This document shows positions 1-6,481 of a stretch of 6,486 nt of DNA, in pieces. Source of the stretch: PVC group bacterium (lineage in GTDB: Bacteria; Verrucomicrobiota; Kiritimatiellia; CAIKKV01; PXCX01); assembly GCA_003567575.1 (NCBI GenBank), contig PWZG01000307.1, positions 1 through 6,486 of the forward strand, read 5' to 3'. The position numbers were made by a program, and so were the translations under genes. Position 1 is the first letter of the stretch. Each line of letters opens with the position of its first letter. The notes beneath the pieces are model-generated. The model was not told the DNA's origin. It saw nothing but the letters and a program-made list of their open reading frames with translations, and did not search any database.

Positions 1-102
1 CAAACAGTCATGGAGTCAGCCTTTTTTTTCAATGCGGAAGACAGTGGCTCATCGTCTCACAGAGGTGTAGACAGTGATATGCGCCCTGTGACGTTGCTCA
101 TC

Positions 103-131
103 TTGACATATCCACCCCGGTTTGCTACCGT
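103..131 (+). promoter_or_regulatory. Possible sigma-70-type promoter giving a leaderless transcript
   Basis: A perfect -35 box TTGACA lies at 103-108, followed after 17 bases by TACCGT at 126-131, which keeps only the TAnnnT pattern of a -10 box. Transcription would start about 7 bases further on, at 138-139, exactly at the ATG of the FG-GAP protein. This agrees with the absence of a Shine-Dalgarno sequence there. A short dyad CGGT/ACCG (118-121 and 127-130) overlaps the -10 region. The -10 match is weak. Confidence 0.35.
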
Positions 132-138
132 TTCTCCC

Positions 139-981
139 ATGAAAGCGCTCCTAAAAACCGGCCCCACGCGAGGCGCACTGGCGCTGAGTGTAGCGGCTGC
201 TATGCTAGCGACGAGCGCGGCGGTTAGCACCGAGTCGCCAAGGTCGATTGAATTCGAAGATGTGACCGAGCAACTTGGCCTCACAGTGCATCTTAAGGGT
301 TGGGGGCTGGGGCATGGCGCTGCGTGGGGGGACCTGACCGGCAATGACCGACCGGACCTTTACATCGGCGCGTTTGCCAGCCACGGGATGTACGACGGCG
401 TCGATGTGCCGTTGCCAAACATGCTGTTTCTAAACGGCACCTACGTCGAGCACCTGCCCGGGTTCTTCCGCATCCCCAACCTGCAGGGCGACGAGTGGCC
501 CTGCGGCGCCGCCTTCGCCGACCTCACCGGCAACGGCTGGCTCGACCTGGTCGTCACCGTGCATGGCGAATCGCGACGCGATGCGTTCCCGGGCCACGTG
601 TTTCTTTACATCAACCGCGGCCTCGACGAGCAGGGCATGCCGCGGTTCGAAGATCTCACCGCGCAGGCCGGCCTCGACATCACGCTGCCTCACTTCGGTA
701 GATCCGAGCTGGTGCTCAAGGCGGCGAACCTCAACCCCATGGGCGTGGGCGCAACTGTGCGCCTCTACGCCAGCGGACACGCGGGTGACCCGGAGTATCT
801 GCTAGGGCGCGGTGACATCGCCCTGGCCAACGGCTACACCGTCGGCGGTGAGGCGCTGGCGCACTTCGGCTTGGGCGAGCATGAGGCTTGCGCCGTGGTC
901 GTCCACTGGCAGGGTCACGAGGTCGTGTTGCGTGACGTGCCGGCCAACCAGAGCCTGACGGTACCGGTTGGCGAAGCGTAG
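139..981 (+). CDS. Exported FG-GAP repeat protein with C-terminal ASPIC/UnbV domain (CRTAC1-like), apparently shortened
   Basis: The product has 280 residues. Residues 1-30 form a signal peptide: basic MKALLKTGPTRG, then an Ala-rich hydrophobic stretch ending near TSAAVS. The mature part opens with the FEDVTEQLGL phrase typical of CRTAC1-like proteins. Two FG-GAP/VCBS-type calcium loops follow: WGDLTGNDRPDLYIG (about 63-77) and FADLTGNGWLDLVV (about 126-139). A third FEDLTAQAGL phrase is at 170-179. From about 190 to the end lies an ASPIC/UnbV domain, with NPMGVGATVRL, HFGLGE and VPANQSLTV. Family members usually have several more propeller repeats and 450-600 residues, so an internal in-frame loss around residues 186-192 is likely (inferred). 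ATG 139 is chosen because it starts the signal peptide; the open frame runs back to 10 without signal-like sequence. No Shine-Dalgarno sequence precedes it. The gene is clearly more GC-rich than its neighbours. Such proteins are thought to be extracellular or periplasmic, binding calcium or ligands; the substrate is unknown. Confidence 0.8.
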   Translation: MKALLKTGPTRGALALSVAAAMLATSAAVSTESPRSIEFEDVTEQLGLTVHLKGWGLGHGAAWGDLTGNDRPDLYIGAFASHGMYDGVDVPLPNMLFLNGTYVEHLPGFFRIPNLQGDEWPCGAAFADLTGNGWLDLVVTVHGESRRDAFPGHVFLYINRGLDEQGMPRFEDLTAQAGLDITLPHFGRSELVLKAANLNPMGVGATVRLYASGHAGDPEYLLGRGDIALANGYTVGGEALAHFGLGEHEACAVVVHWQGHEVVLRDVPANQSLTVPVGEA

Positions 982-1016
982 TCCATGCTCCCAAGAAGGT
1001 CTACCACAAGGGACTG

Positions 1017-1045
1017 GAGGGCATCAGCCCTTAATAATAAACTTT
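1017..1045 (+). terminator. Weak terminator-like hairpin after the FG-GAP gene
   Basis: AGGGC (1018-1022) and GCCCT (1027-1031) pair around a four-base loop ATCA, extended by one G-T wobble pair (1017 with 1032). An AT-rich tail (TTAATAATAAACTTT) follows, but not a true run of T. The hairpin begins 36 bases after the stop codon of the FG-GAP gene, a sensible place for a terminator. The short stem and broken T tail make it uncertain. Confidence 0.35.
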
Positions 1046-1073
1046 ACAAGCAGTGAGAAGTGTGTCGTATTAT
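1043..1073 (+). promoter_or_regulatory. Probable promoter of the RAYT remnant
   Basis: TTTACA (1043-1048) and TATTAT (1068-1073) each match the sigma-70 consensus at five of six positions, with a rather long spacer of 19 bases. A start near 1080 would give a leader of about 20 bases that contains the strong ribosome binding site AGGAGG (1085-1090). The layout looks like a transposase's own expression signal that has outlived its gene. Confidence 0.4.
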
Positions 1074-1100
1074 CCGCCGCGCAAAGGAGGAGTGGCGAAT

Positions 1101-1223
1101 ATGACAAGGCCACTGCGAGTGGAGTTTTCCGGGGCGATCCATTGTGTTACCTTTTCGGATGTTAGGGGATGCGCCTTCGCTAAGAAGCTACGGCGGCACA
1201 AGTTGTCCACCGGAACAGCTTAA
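1101..1223 (+). pseudogene. N-terminal remnant of a REP-associated tyrosine transposase (RAYT, IS200-like Y1 family)
   Basis: A short frame of 40 codons starts at ATG 1101, 10 bases after a perfect AGGAGG ribosome binding site (1085-1090), and ends at TAA 1221. Its first 17 residues, MTRPLRVEFSGAIHCVT, follow the well-known N-terminus of RAYT proteins (M-A/T-RPLR-I/V-E-F/Y-x-GA-x-Y/H-x-VT). After VT the expected SRGN and the later HUH and catalytic tyrosine motifs are missing; instead about 23 unrelated residues follow, encoded partly by a palindromic sequence. RAYT proteins normally have roughly 150-330 residues, so this is a dead remnant left by deletion from about position 1150 (inferred). 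RAYTs are single-strand nucleases/transposases tied to dispersal of REP palindromes. The recognition rests on the N-terminal pattern only. The alternative is a small intact peptide gene, which I consider less likely. Confidence 0.65.
1172..1195. repeat. REP-like imperfect palindrome
   Basis: CGCCTTCGCT (1172-1181) and AGCTACGGCG (1186-1195) pair at 8 of 10 positions around a four-base loop AAGA, giving a GC-closed hairpin with two internal mismatches. Size, GC-rich foot and mismatched stem match repetitive extragenic palindromes. It lies only about 20 bases after the point where the RAYT similarity ends, as expected for a REP flanking its transposase. A second near-palindrome, ACAAGTTGT (1198-1206), follows directly. 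Only one copy is seen in this window, so repetitive status is unproven. Confidence 0.45.
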
Positions 1224-1239
1224 CCGTTATTCTTTTTCC

Positions 1240-1279
1240 TTGACGGCGCCACCCTGCTTGGTCCAGACTAGCAAGCAGG
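1240..1279 (+). promoter_or_regulatory. Promoter-like site with an operator-like dyad upstream of the secreted protein gene
   Basis: TTGACG (1240-1245) is a good -35 box; 18 bases later lies CAGACT (1264-1269), a weak -10 box. A perfect 8-bp inverted repeat, CCTGCTTG (1253-1260) and CAAGCAGG (1272-1279), is centred on 1266, so it covers the spacer, the -10 box and the expected start near 1276. Such a position suits a repressor operator. The alternative is that the dyad is an RNA hairpin in a longer transcript. A transcript from here would have a leader of about 125 bases before the ATG at 1404. Within that leader (1280-1403) I see only a tandem ATCGTGG heptamer (1281-1294) and the ribosome binding site. 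Confidence 0.4.
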
Positions 1280-1390
1280 TATCGTGGATCGTGGGGCGGC
1301 GTTCCTCCCCTCGACCGTCGGATTTATGAGAATCGCCGTCGCCATCGAACAAAACCGCGGAAATATCTTCAATGACAACCCATTCACAAC

Positions 1391-1395
1391 AAGGA
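1391..1395 (+). promoter_or_regulatory. Ribosome binding site that fixes the start at 1404
   Basis: AAGGA lies 8 bases upstream of ATG 1404. The longer open frame upstream (from 1284, with an internal ATG at 1326) has no such site and would place the hydrophobic signal sequence inside the protein, so 1404 is preferred. Confidence 0.7.
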
Positions 1396-1403
1396 TCGAA
1401 TCC

Positions 1404-2087
1404 ATGAGAAACCCATTCAGCGGCATCGTGTTGTGCGTATTGATCGCCGTCAGTCTCACGCAGGCGGAGACACCCTTGGTCATCGCGTCCCGGGGGGCGC
1501 GTCCCGTGGCGGAGGCGGTGACGAAACCTGCCGATTTCTTTGTATGCTCCGTTTCAATAACCAGTGAAGGCAGAACGCCGGAAGCGAGTTTGGACGATCT
1601 TCAGCTTGCGAACACCCGACTCCTGCAAACCGCCGAACAGGATCCGGTGATCAGGATTCATAAAGGCCCGGTCTGCCTGGCTGCGGAGGATCAGGCCAAC
1701 CGCCCCTTTGCAACAATTTCCGTTGAACAGGTTGCTCAGGCAACAAGCCATCACCATATCCTTGTGCCGATTGCCCTCAACAAACCCAATGCTTTATCCG
1801 CGGGACTGATGATCAATGATTTTCTGGCAAAAATTCGCATGCCCGCCCGGACAAAGTATACGCAGGGACAAGTCAAACTCGCTGTCGACAATCCCGAACA
1901 GTACCGCGGGGAAATACTGGAAAAGATTGCCCAAAATATCAGTCTTTACAGGAAAGTGCTCGAACCCAGAGGGTTGATACAGGTGAGCGGATTGGAGACT
2001 CCGGTTCGCGTCAGTCAACTGGACGATCAGACGGTGGCGTTGTATATTGATTATCGTCTGACGTTGAAAAGCGACGACGGTCGATAA
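1404..2087 (+). CDS. Secreted protein of unknown function (227 residues), possibly SIMPL-like
   Basis: The protein starts with a clear signal peptide: MRNPFSG, a hydrophobic core IVLCVLIAVSL, then TQA before E22 as a likely signal peptidase I site. C11 lies inside the core without a lipobox, so it is probably not a lipoprotein. The mature part has about 206 residues, no further membrane segment and no recognised catalytic motif. It contains an alternating strand and helix pattern: FFVCSVSITSEG (45-56), a helix-like stretch around 60-78, a helical segment YRGEILEKIAQNISLYRKVL (167-186) and a final strand TVALYIDYRLTL (210-221). This order recalls SIMPL (DUF541) proteins, where a strand-rich first half is followed by a long helix and a closing strand, but the match is weak. 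The gene ends in tandem TAATAA and faces the cimA-valS operon tail to tail. I do not recognise a function. Confidence 0.75.
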   Translation: MRNPFSGIVLCVLIAVSLTQAETPLVIASRGARPVAEAVTKPADFFVCSVSITSEGRTPEASLDDLQLANTRLLQTAEQDPVIRIHKGPVCLAAEDQANRPFATISVEQVAQATSHHHILVPIALNKPNALSAGLMINDFLAKIRMPARTKYTQGQVKLAVDNPEQYRGEILEKIAQNISLYRKVLEPRGLIQVSGLETPVRVSQLDDQTVALYIDYRLTLKSDDGR

Positions 2088-2205
2088 TAATCATAATTCA
2101 CGCAGGGTATCAGGGGTCAGCGCAACGTTTCAATAGCTTTCGCAGGCCGGTCCGACATGCGCCACACGTAAGCGTTTGCACCTGAGACAATCTGCCCGCA
2201 ATTGA
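2088..2205. other. Spacer between convergent genes, no clear terminator
   Basis: This 118-base spacer separates the stop codon of the secreted protein gene (plus strand) from that of valS (minus strand). I looked for hairpins with T tails on both strands and found only short arms of three or four bases. Termination may be Rho-dependent, or the signals may be too weak to see. No open frame of interest is present. Confidence 0.5.
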
Positions 2206-4878
2206 TCAACCTTTGAGCATTTCCATTAGCCGTTTCAATTTGCGAACGGTTTCAAGCAATTCGGTCTTGCGTTTTTTCTGAACCTCGACCACGTTTGCCG
2301 GCGCTTTACATATAAATCCTTCGTTGGCAAGCTTTTTGGTTACCCGCCCGAGTTCCTGTTCGGTTTTTTCGAGTTGTCCGTTGAGTTTGGCGACTTCGGC
2401 CGCGACATCGATGACGCCCTCGACGGGCATATAGATGGCGCCAAGTCGTCCGACGCCGCTGGGGATGGCGCCATCCGGCTGGAATTCGGGATCGATTCTT
2501 ACGCGTGATGCCCGTAAGTGGGTAAGTAACGACGCCTGGTCCGCATGCAATCGTTGGGCGGTCTCATTGTTGACCGGTTTAATTATATAATCGATTTTAC
2601 GGCTGGGCGGCACCTCGTAGTCGGCGCGCAGGTTACGCCCTACCCTGATCAATTCCTGCCGGTTATCGACATACTCGGTGGTTGCGGCATCGATCCCCAA
2701 AGTTTTCAAGGTTGCCTGTTCAAACGGTTTGGGCCATGGCGCGTCGAGGATCGAATCGCTATCCCGGGCATACCCCATGACATGCCAAAGTTCCTCGGTA
2801 ACGAACGGCATAAACGGATGCAACAAACGGAGTGTATTCGAAAAAACCGTATGCATCAGGGCAAGGGTTCGCCGGCGTCGCGCCGGATTGTCGCCATAGA
2901 GCGGTTCCTTGGAGTATTCCACATACCAGTCACAGAACTGGCGCCAGGTAAACTCGTAGAGTGCGTGGGCGGCATCATTGAACCGCATTTTTTCCAGACT
3001 TGCATGGCAGGTCTGAATGGTTTCGTGCAATTTGGCCAGTAAATGCAGGTCATCGGCGGCATCCAGCGGGCCGTCGTCCGGTCCGATGAAAACCGGTTTA
3101 TCATCGCCGCTTTGCATGTGCAGATAACGCGCGGCATTCCAGAGTTTGGTGGCGAAATTCCGGCCGATCGCGAATTTATCGCTGGAAAGAAATACATCCT
3201 GTCCGGTGGAGGTAATCATTACCAGACTGAATCGCAGGGCATCCGCACTGTACTTGTCGACGATGGTCAACGGATCAATGGAATTCCCGAGACTTTTACT
3301 CATTTTACGGCCTTGTTCATCGCGTACCGTTCCATGAATCAGAACATCCTGGAACGGGATATCATCCATGAACTCAAGTCCTGACATGATCATGCGGGCC
3401 ACCCAGAAGAAAATGATTTCCGATGCCGTGACCAATGTATTCGTGGGATAAAATGCCTTAAGCTCGGCGGTATTTTCGGGCCATCCCTGGGTGCTGAAGG
3501 GCCAGAGCCAGGAAGAGAACCAGGTATCGAGGACATCCGGATCCTGTTGCAACTTGGAAGAACCGCATTCAGGACATTCGGCCGGCTTTTGCCGTGCCGC
3601 CCACTCGTGATCGCATCGATCGCAATAATAAACCGGAATACGATGGCCCCACCATATCTGTCGCGAGATACACCAGTCGCGTATGTTTTCCATCCACTCC
3701 AGGTATACCTTGGTCCATCGGTCGGGTGTAAACCGGATACGTCCGTCCCTCACCGCATCAATGGCGGGTCGCGCCAACGGTTTCATTTTAACGAACCACT
3801 GTAGCGACAGCCGCGGTTCGACGACGGTATCGCACCGATAACAATGCCCGATCGCATGCGGATGCGGTTCCACCTGTTTAAGTAAATTGGCTTTCTCGAG
3901 ATCAACCAGGATACGCCGGCGGCACTCGAAACGGTCCAGTCCCTCGTACGGGCCGGCATCCTCGTTCATGGTTCCGTTTTCGTTCATGACGTTGACCGGC
4001 ACCAGATTGTGACGCAAAGCCATGGCAAAATCGTTGGGGTCATGCGCGGGTGTCACCTTGACGGCGCCGCTACCGAATTCGGGATCAACGAAATCGTCGG
4101 CGATAACCGGTATTTCGCGTTCGACAACAGGTAAAATAAGTTTGCGGCCCACCATATCCCGGTATCTGTCGTCGCCGGAATGGACGGCGACGGCGACATC
4201 ACCCAACAAGGTTTCGGGACGGGTCGTGGCGACGGTCAGGTAGTGTTGTTTATGACGGTCCTTAACCTTATAGCGGATGTGGTAAAGTTTGCCGTCGACA
4301 TCCCGGTGTTCGCTTTCCTCGTCCGACAACGCGGTACGGCAACGCGAGCACCAATTGATGATATAATTTCCCTTATATATCAGGCGCTTTTCGTAGAGCC
4401 TAACAAAGACTTCGACCACGGCGCGGCTGAGACCTTCATCCATGGTAAAGCGTTCGCGATCCCAATCGCAAGCGCAGCCGAGTTTCTTTAGCTGGCCAAC
4501 AATGGTGCCGCCGTATTCCTCACGCCACTTCCAGACGCGTTGTAAGAACGCTTCACGTCCAAGATCTTCACGCGACAGATTTTCTTCCTTCAATTTACGT
4601 TCCACCACATTCTGGGTGGCAATCCCGGCATGATCGGTGCCGGGTAACCATAGCGCATTGTATCCGTCCATACGCCGCCAGCGAATGAGTATATCCTGCA
4701 GCGTCACATTAAGCGCATGACCCATGTGCAGTATCCCGGTCACGTTCGGTGGCGGGATAACAATCACGTATGGAGTTCGCTTGGAATCCGGATCGGCATG
4801 GAATCGTTTGGTCTCCAGCCAATGCTGGTACCAGCGGGTCTCGACTTCCTTGGCGTTATAGTTTTTCGTTAATTCCAT
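2206..4878 (-). CDS. valS: Valyl-tRNA synthetase
   Basis: The 890-residue product is a complete class Ia synthetase that charges tRNA-Val with valine at the cost of ATP in the cytoplasm. The valine-specific signature PPPNVTGILHMGHALN lies at 42-57 with the HIGH-type motif HMGH at 51-54; GTDHAGIATQ is at 80-89. The editing (CP1) domain, which hydrolyses mischarged Thr-tRNA, shows TTRPET (218-223) and GSGAVKVTPAHDPND (269-283). Cysteine pairs suggest zinc sites: C177/C180 with C346/C349, and C419/C422 with C435/C438. The second catalytic motif KMSKS is at 525-529. An anticodon-binding helical domain follows, and a Lys/Glu-rich coiled-coil arm fills about 828-890. Length fits the family (roughly 860-950). 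The start is supported by AAGAGG (4885-4890), 6 bases upstream. The gene overlaps the end of cimA by 23 bases, so it is the downstream member of that operon and translation is probably coupled. Confidence 0.97.
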   Translation of the reverse strand: MELTKNYNAKEVETRWYQHWLETKRFHADPDSKRTPYVIVIPPPNVTGILHMGHALNVTLQDILIRWRRMDGYNALWLPGTDHAGIATQNVVERKLKEENLSREDLGREAFLQRVWKWREEYGGTIVGQLKKLGCACDWDRERFTMDEGLSRAVVEVFVRLYEKRLIYKGNYIINWCSRCRTALSDEESEHRDVDGKLYHIRYKVKDRHKQHYLTVATTRPETLLGDVAVAVHSGDDRYRDMVGRKLILPVVEREIPVIADDFVDPEFGSGAVKVTPAHDPNDFAMALRHNLVPVNVMNENGTMNEDAGPYEGLDRFECRRRILVDLEKANLLKQVEPHPHAIGHCYRCDTVVEPRLSLQWFVKMKPLARPAIDAVRDGRIRFTPDRWTKVYLEWMENIRDWCISRQIWWGHRIPVYYCDRCDHEWAARQKPAECPECGSSKLQQDPDVLDTWFSSWLWPFSTQGWPENTAELKAFYPTNTLVTASEIIFFWVARMIMSGLEFMDDIPFQDVLIHGTVRDEQGRKMSKSLGNSIDPLTIVDKYSADALRFSLVMITSTGQDVFLSSDKFAIGRNFATKLWNAARYLHMQSGDDKPVFIGPDDGPLDAADDLHLLAKLHETIQTCHASLEKMRFNDAAHALYEFTWRQFCDWYVEYSKEPLYGDNPARRRRTLALMHTVFSNTLRLLHPFMPFVTEELWHVMGYARDSDSILDAPWPKPFEQATLKTLGIDAATTEYVDNRQELIRVGRNLRADYEVPPSRKIDYIIKPVNNETAQRLHADQASLLTHLRASRVRIDPEFQPDGAIPSGVGRLGAIYMPVEGVIDVAAEVAKLNGQLEKTEQELGRVTKKLANEGFICKAPANVVEVQKKRKTELLETVRKLKRLMEMLKG

Positions 4879-6481
4879 TTTTTTCCTCTTCCCGGAACAG
4901 TTTGTATTGCACGCTGTCCGCCAGCGCCTCCCAGGAGGCTTCGATGATATTCGGCGATACGCCTACGGTACGCCAGCTTTCGTGGCCGTCAGTGGATTCG
5001 ATCAGTACCCGTGTTGTCGCCGCGGTTGCCTCTTCAGGATCGAGGATCCGGACATGAAAGTCCGACAGGGTGACATTTTTTATCAGCGGGTAAAATCGCG
5101 TCAAGGCCTTGCGCAGCGCGCCGTCCAGAGCATTTACGGGGCCGTCACCATCGGCCACCGTATGTTCAAATTCGCTGCCGACGCGCACTTTGATGGACGC
5201 TTCAGAAATACACGGTTCGTTCTTCCCGCGTTTTTCGATGATGACCCGGAATCCTTCAAGTTCGAAAAAGGGTTTATGTTGTTTGAGTTCTTTCTGGATC
5301 AGGATTTTGAACGATGCTTCCGCGGCCTCGAAGGCGTACCCCTTGTTTTCCATTTGTTTGACGGCTTCGAGAACATGTTTCGATTCTTTGGCGGCGGCGC
5401 TCAAATCGACGCCCAGTTCAGCGGCTTTAAGCAATACGCTGCTGACGCCGGAACCTTCCGAGACAAGAATACGACGCCGGTTACCCACTTGTGCCGGATC
5501 GATATGTTCGAATGACAAAGGATTCTTTTTGACGGCATTGACATGCATGCCGCCCTTATGGGCAAAGGTACTCTCGCCGATATACGGCGCCTTGGTATCG
5601 TGCCGACAGTCTACCAATTCGTCGACAAACAACGACATGGCACGCAGGGTGCGTAACGCTTTCGGGTCATGCAAACAGCGGCATCCCATCTTCAGCATCA
5701 GGCTGGGCAGGATCGTGCAAAGATTGGCGTTGCCGCTGCGTTCGCCATATCCGTTAATGGTGCCCTGAACCTGGCATGCTCCGGCGCGGACCGCTTCGAT
5801 ACTGTTGGCGGCCGCCAGGCCGGCATCATTATGTGCATGGACGCCGACCGGGATGGTGAATGTTTTACAAACGTGCCGCGTGATGTCATGGATTTCGTGC
5901 GGTAATGATCCGCCGTTGGTATCGCACAACACCACTGCATCGGCGCCGGCCTCGATGGCCACGCTCAGGCAGGTCATGGCATAATCCGTATCCGCTTTGT
6001 AACCGTCGAAAAAGTGTTCGGCATCGAAAAACGTTTCCCTCCCGTTTTCCTTGCAAAAACGGATGGTATCAGCGATCATGGCCAGATTTTCGTCCGGCGC
6101 AACATTCAAGATATCGCGGACGTGCAGTGGCCATGTCTTTCCGAACACGGCTACCGTCGGCGTTCCCGCATCGAGCAGTTTAAGAAGCGCCGCATCGTCG
6201 GCGGGCGAGGTAGCCGCCCGCCGGGTACTGCCGAAGGCTACCAGTCGCGATCGTTTCAGTTTATGAGCGCCGGACTTGAATGCGTCGAAAAAGGCGATAT
6301 CCTTGGGATTCGAGCCCGGGAAACCGCCCTCGATATAATCAATGCCGAATTCGTCCAGCCGTTGCGCGAGCGCAATTTTGCCGGGCAAGGTAAACGAGAT
6401 GCCCTCGGCCTGTGCGCCGTCGCGCAAGGTGGTATCATAAATCAGCACTCTTTTGTTTGAATTCGTCATAACGCTTTTCAT
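4856..6481 (-). CDS. cimA: (R)-citramalate synthase, CimA type
   Basis: The 541-residue product condenses pyruvate and acetyl-CoA to citramalate, the threonine-independent entry to 2-oxobutyrate and isoleucine. The HMGL-like TIM barrel (about 10-285) shows DTTLRDGAQ (16-24), with the catalytic Arg20 and metal-ligand Asp21, the metal-binding HAHND (215-219), and GYGERSGNANL (244-254). The phrase FFDAEHFFDGYKAD (151-164) and HKGGMHVNAV (308-317) point to CimA rather than 2-isopropylmalate or homocitrate synthase. Residues about 400-530 form a LeuA-type C-terminal regulatory domain, which suggests feedback control, in this family usually by isoleucine. Length is normal (about 520-540). The codon just before ATG 6481 is an in-frame TGA (6484-6482), so the gene is complete; ATG 6469 (Met5) is an alternative start. 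The ribosome binding site and promoter lie beyond the window edge. It directly precedes valS, overlapping by 23 bases. Confidence 0.95.
   Translation of the reverse strand: MKSVMTNSNKRVLIYDTTLRDGAQAEGISFTLPGKIALAQRLDEFGIDYIEGGFPGSNPKDIAFFDAFKSGAHKLKRSRLVAFGSTRRAATSPADDAALLKLLDAGTPTVAVFGKTWPLHVRDILNVAPDENLAMIADTIRFCKENGRETFFDAEHFFDGYKADTDYAMTCLSVAIEAGADAVVLCDTNGGSLPHEIHDITRHVCKTFTIPVGVHAHNDAGLAAANSIEAVRAGACQVQGTINGYGERSGNANLCTILPSLMLKMGCRCLHDPKALRTLRAMSLFVDELVDCRHDTKAPYIGESTFAHKGGMHVNAVKKNPLSFEHIDPAQVGNRRRILVSEGSGVSSVLLKAAELGVDLSAAAKESKHVLEAVKQMENKGYAFEAAEASFKILIQKELKQHKPFFELEGFRVIIEKRGKNEPCISEASIKVRVGSEFEHTVADGDGPVNALDGALRKALTRFYPLIKNVTLSDFHVRILDPEEATAATTRVLIESTDGHESWRTVGVSPNIIEASWEALADSVQYKLFREEEKNGINEKL
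4885..4890 (-). promoter_or_regulatory. valS ribosome binding site inside the cimA coding end
   Basis: On the minus strand AAGAGG stands 6 bases before the valS ATG. It is encoded by the last residues of cimA (the Glu-rich FREEEKNG tail), so ribosomes finishing cimA uncover or reach this site. This supports translational coupling of the two genes. Confidence 0.75.

Noticed and set aside
12..30. Run of eight T (22-29) as a terminator of a gene left of the window
   Set aside because: The visible bases before it contain a direct repeat of AGTC but no inverted repeat. A stem lying mostly outside the window cannot be judged.
10..138. Extension of the FG-GAP gene to ATG 10
   Set aside because: The extra 43 residues are not signal-like and would bury the clear signal peptide that starts at 139; a TTGACA promoter box also lies within this stretch.
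968..1165. Open frame of 65 codons starting with TTG across the spacer
   Set aside because: It overlaps the end of the FG-GAP gene, has no ribosome binding site and no protein-like pattern; the RAYT remnant occupies another frame here.
1161..1224. Integron attC-like site (GTTAGGG and GCTTAAC around a palindrome)
   Set aside because: The boxes are in the wrong order for attC on either strand (AAC box must come first, GTT box last), and GTTAGGG does not fit GTTRRRY.
1284..1403. Upstream extension of the secreted protein from 1284 or 1326
   Set aside because: No ribosome binding site precedes these starts, and the signal peptide with AAGGA spacing points to 1404.
2088..2205. Bidirectional terminator between the convergent genes
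   Set aside because: No stem longer than about four pairs with a T tail was found on either strand.
2545..6460. Many plus-strand open frames of 60-219 codons opposite valS and cimA
   Set aside because: They are shadows of two strongly conserved genes on the minus strand, lack ribosome binding sites and show no recognisable domain.
4856..6481. 2-isopropylmalate synthase (LeuA) or homocitrate synthase
   Set aside because: The FFDAEHFFDGYKAD and HKGGMHVNAV phrases and the overall length fit CimA-type citramalate synthase better.
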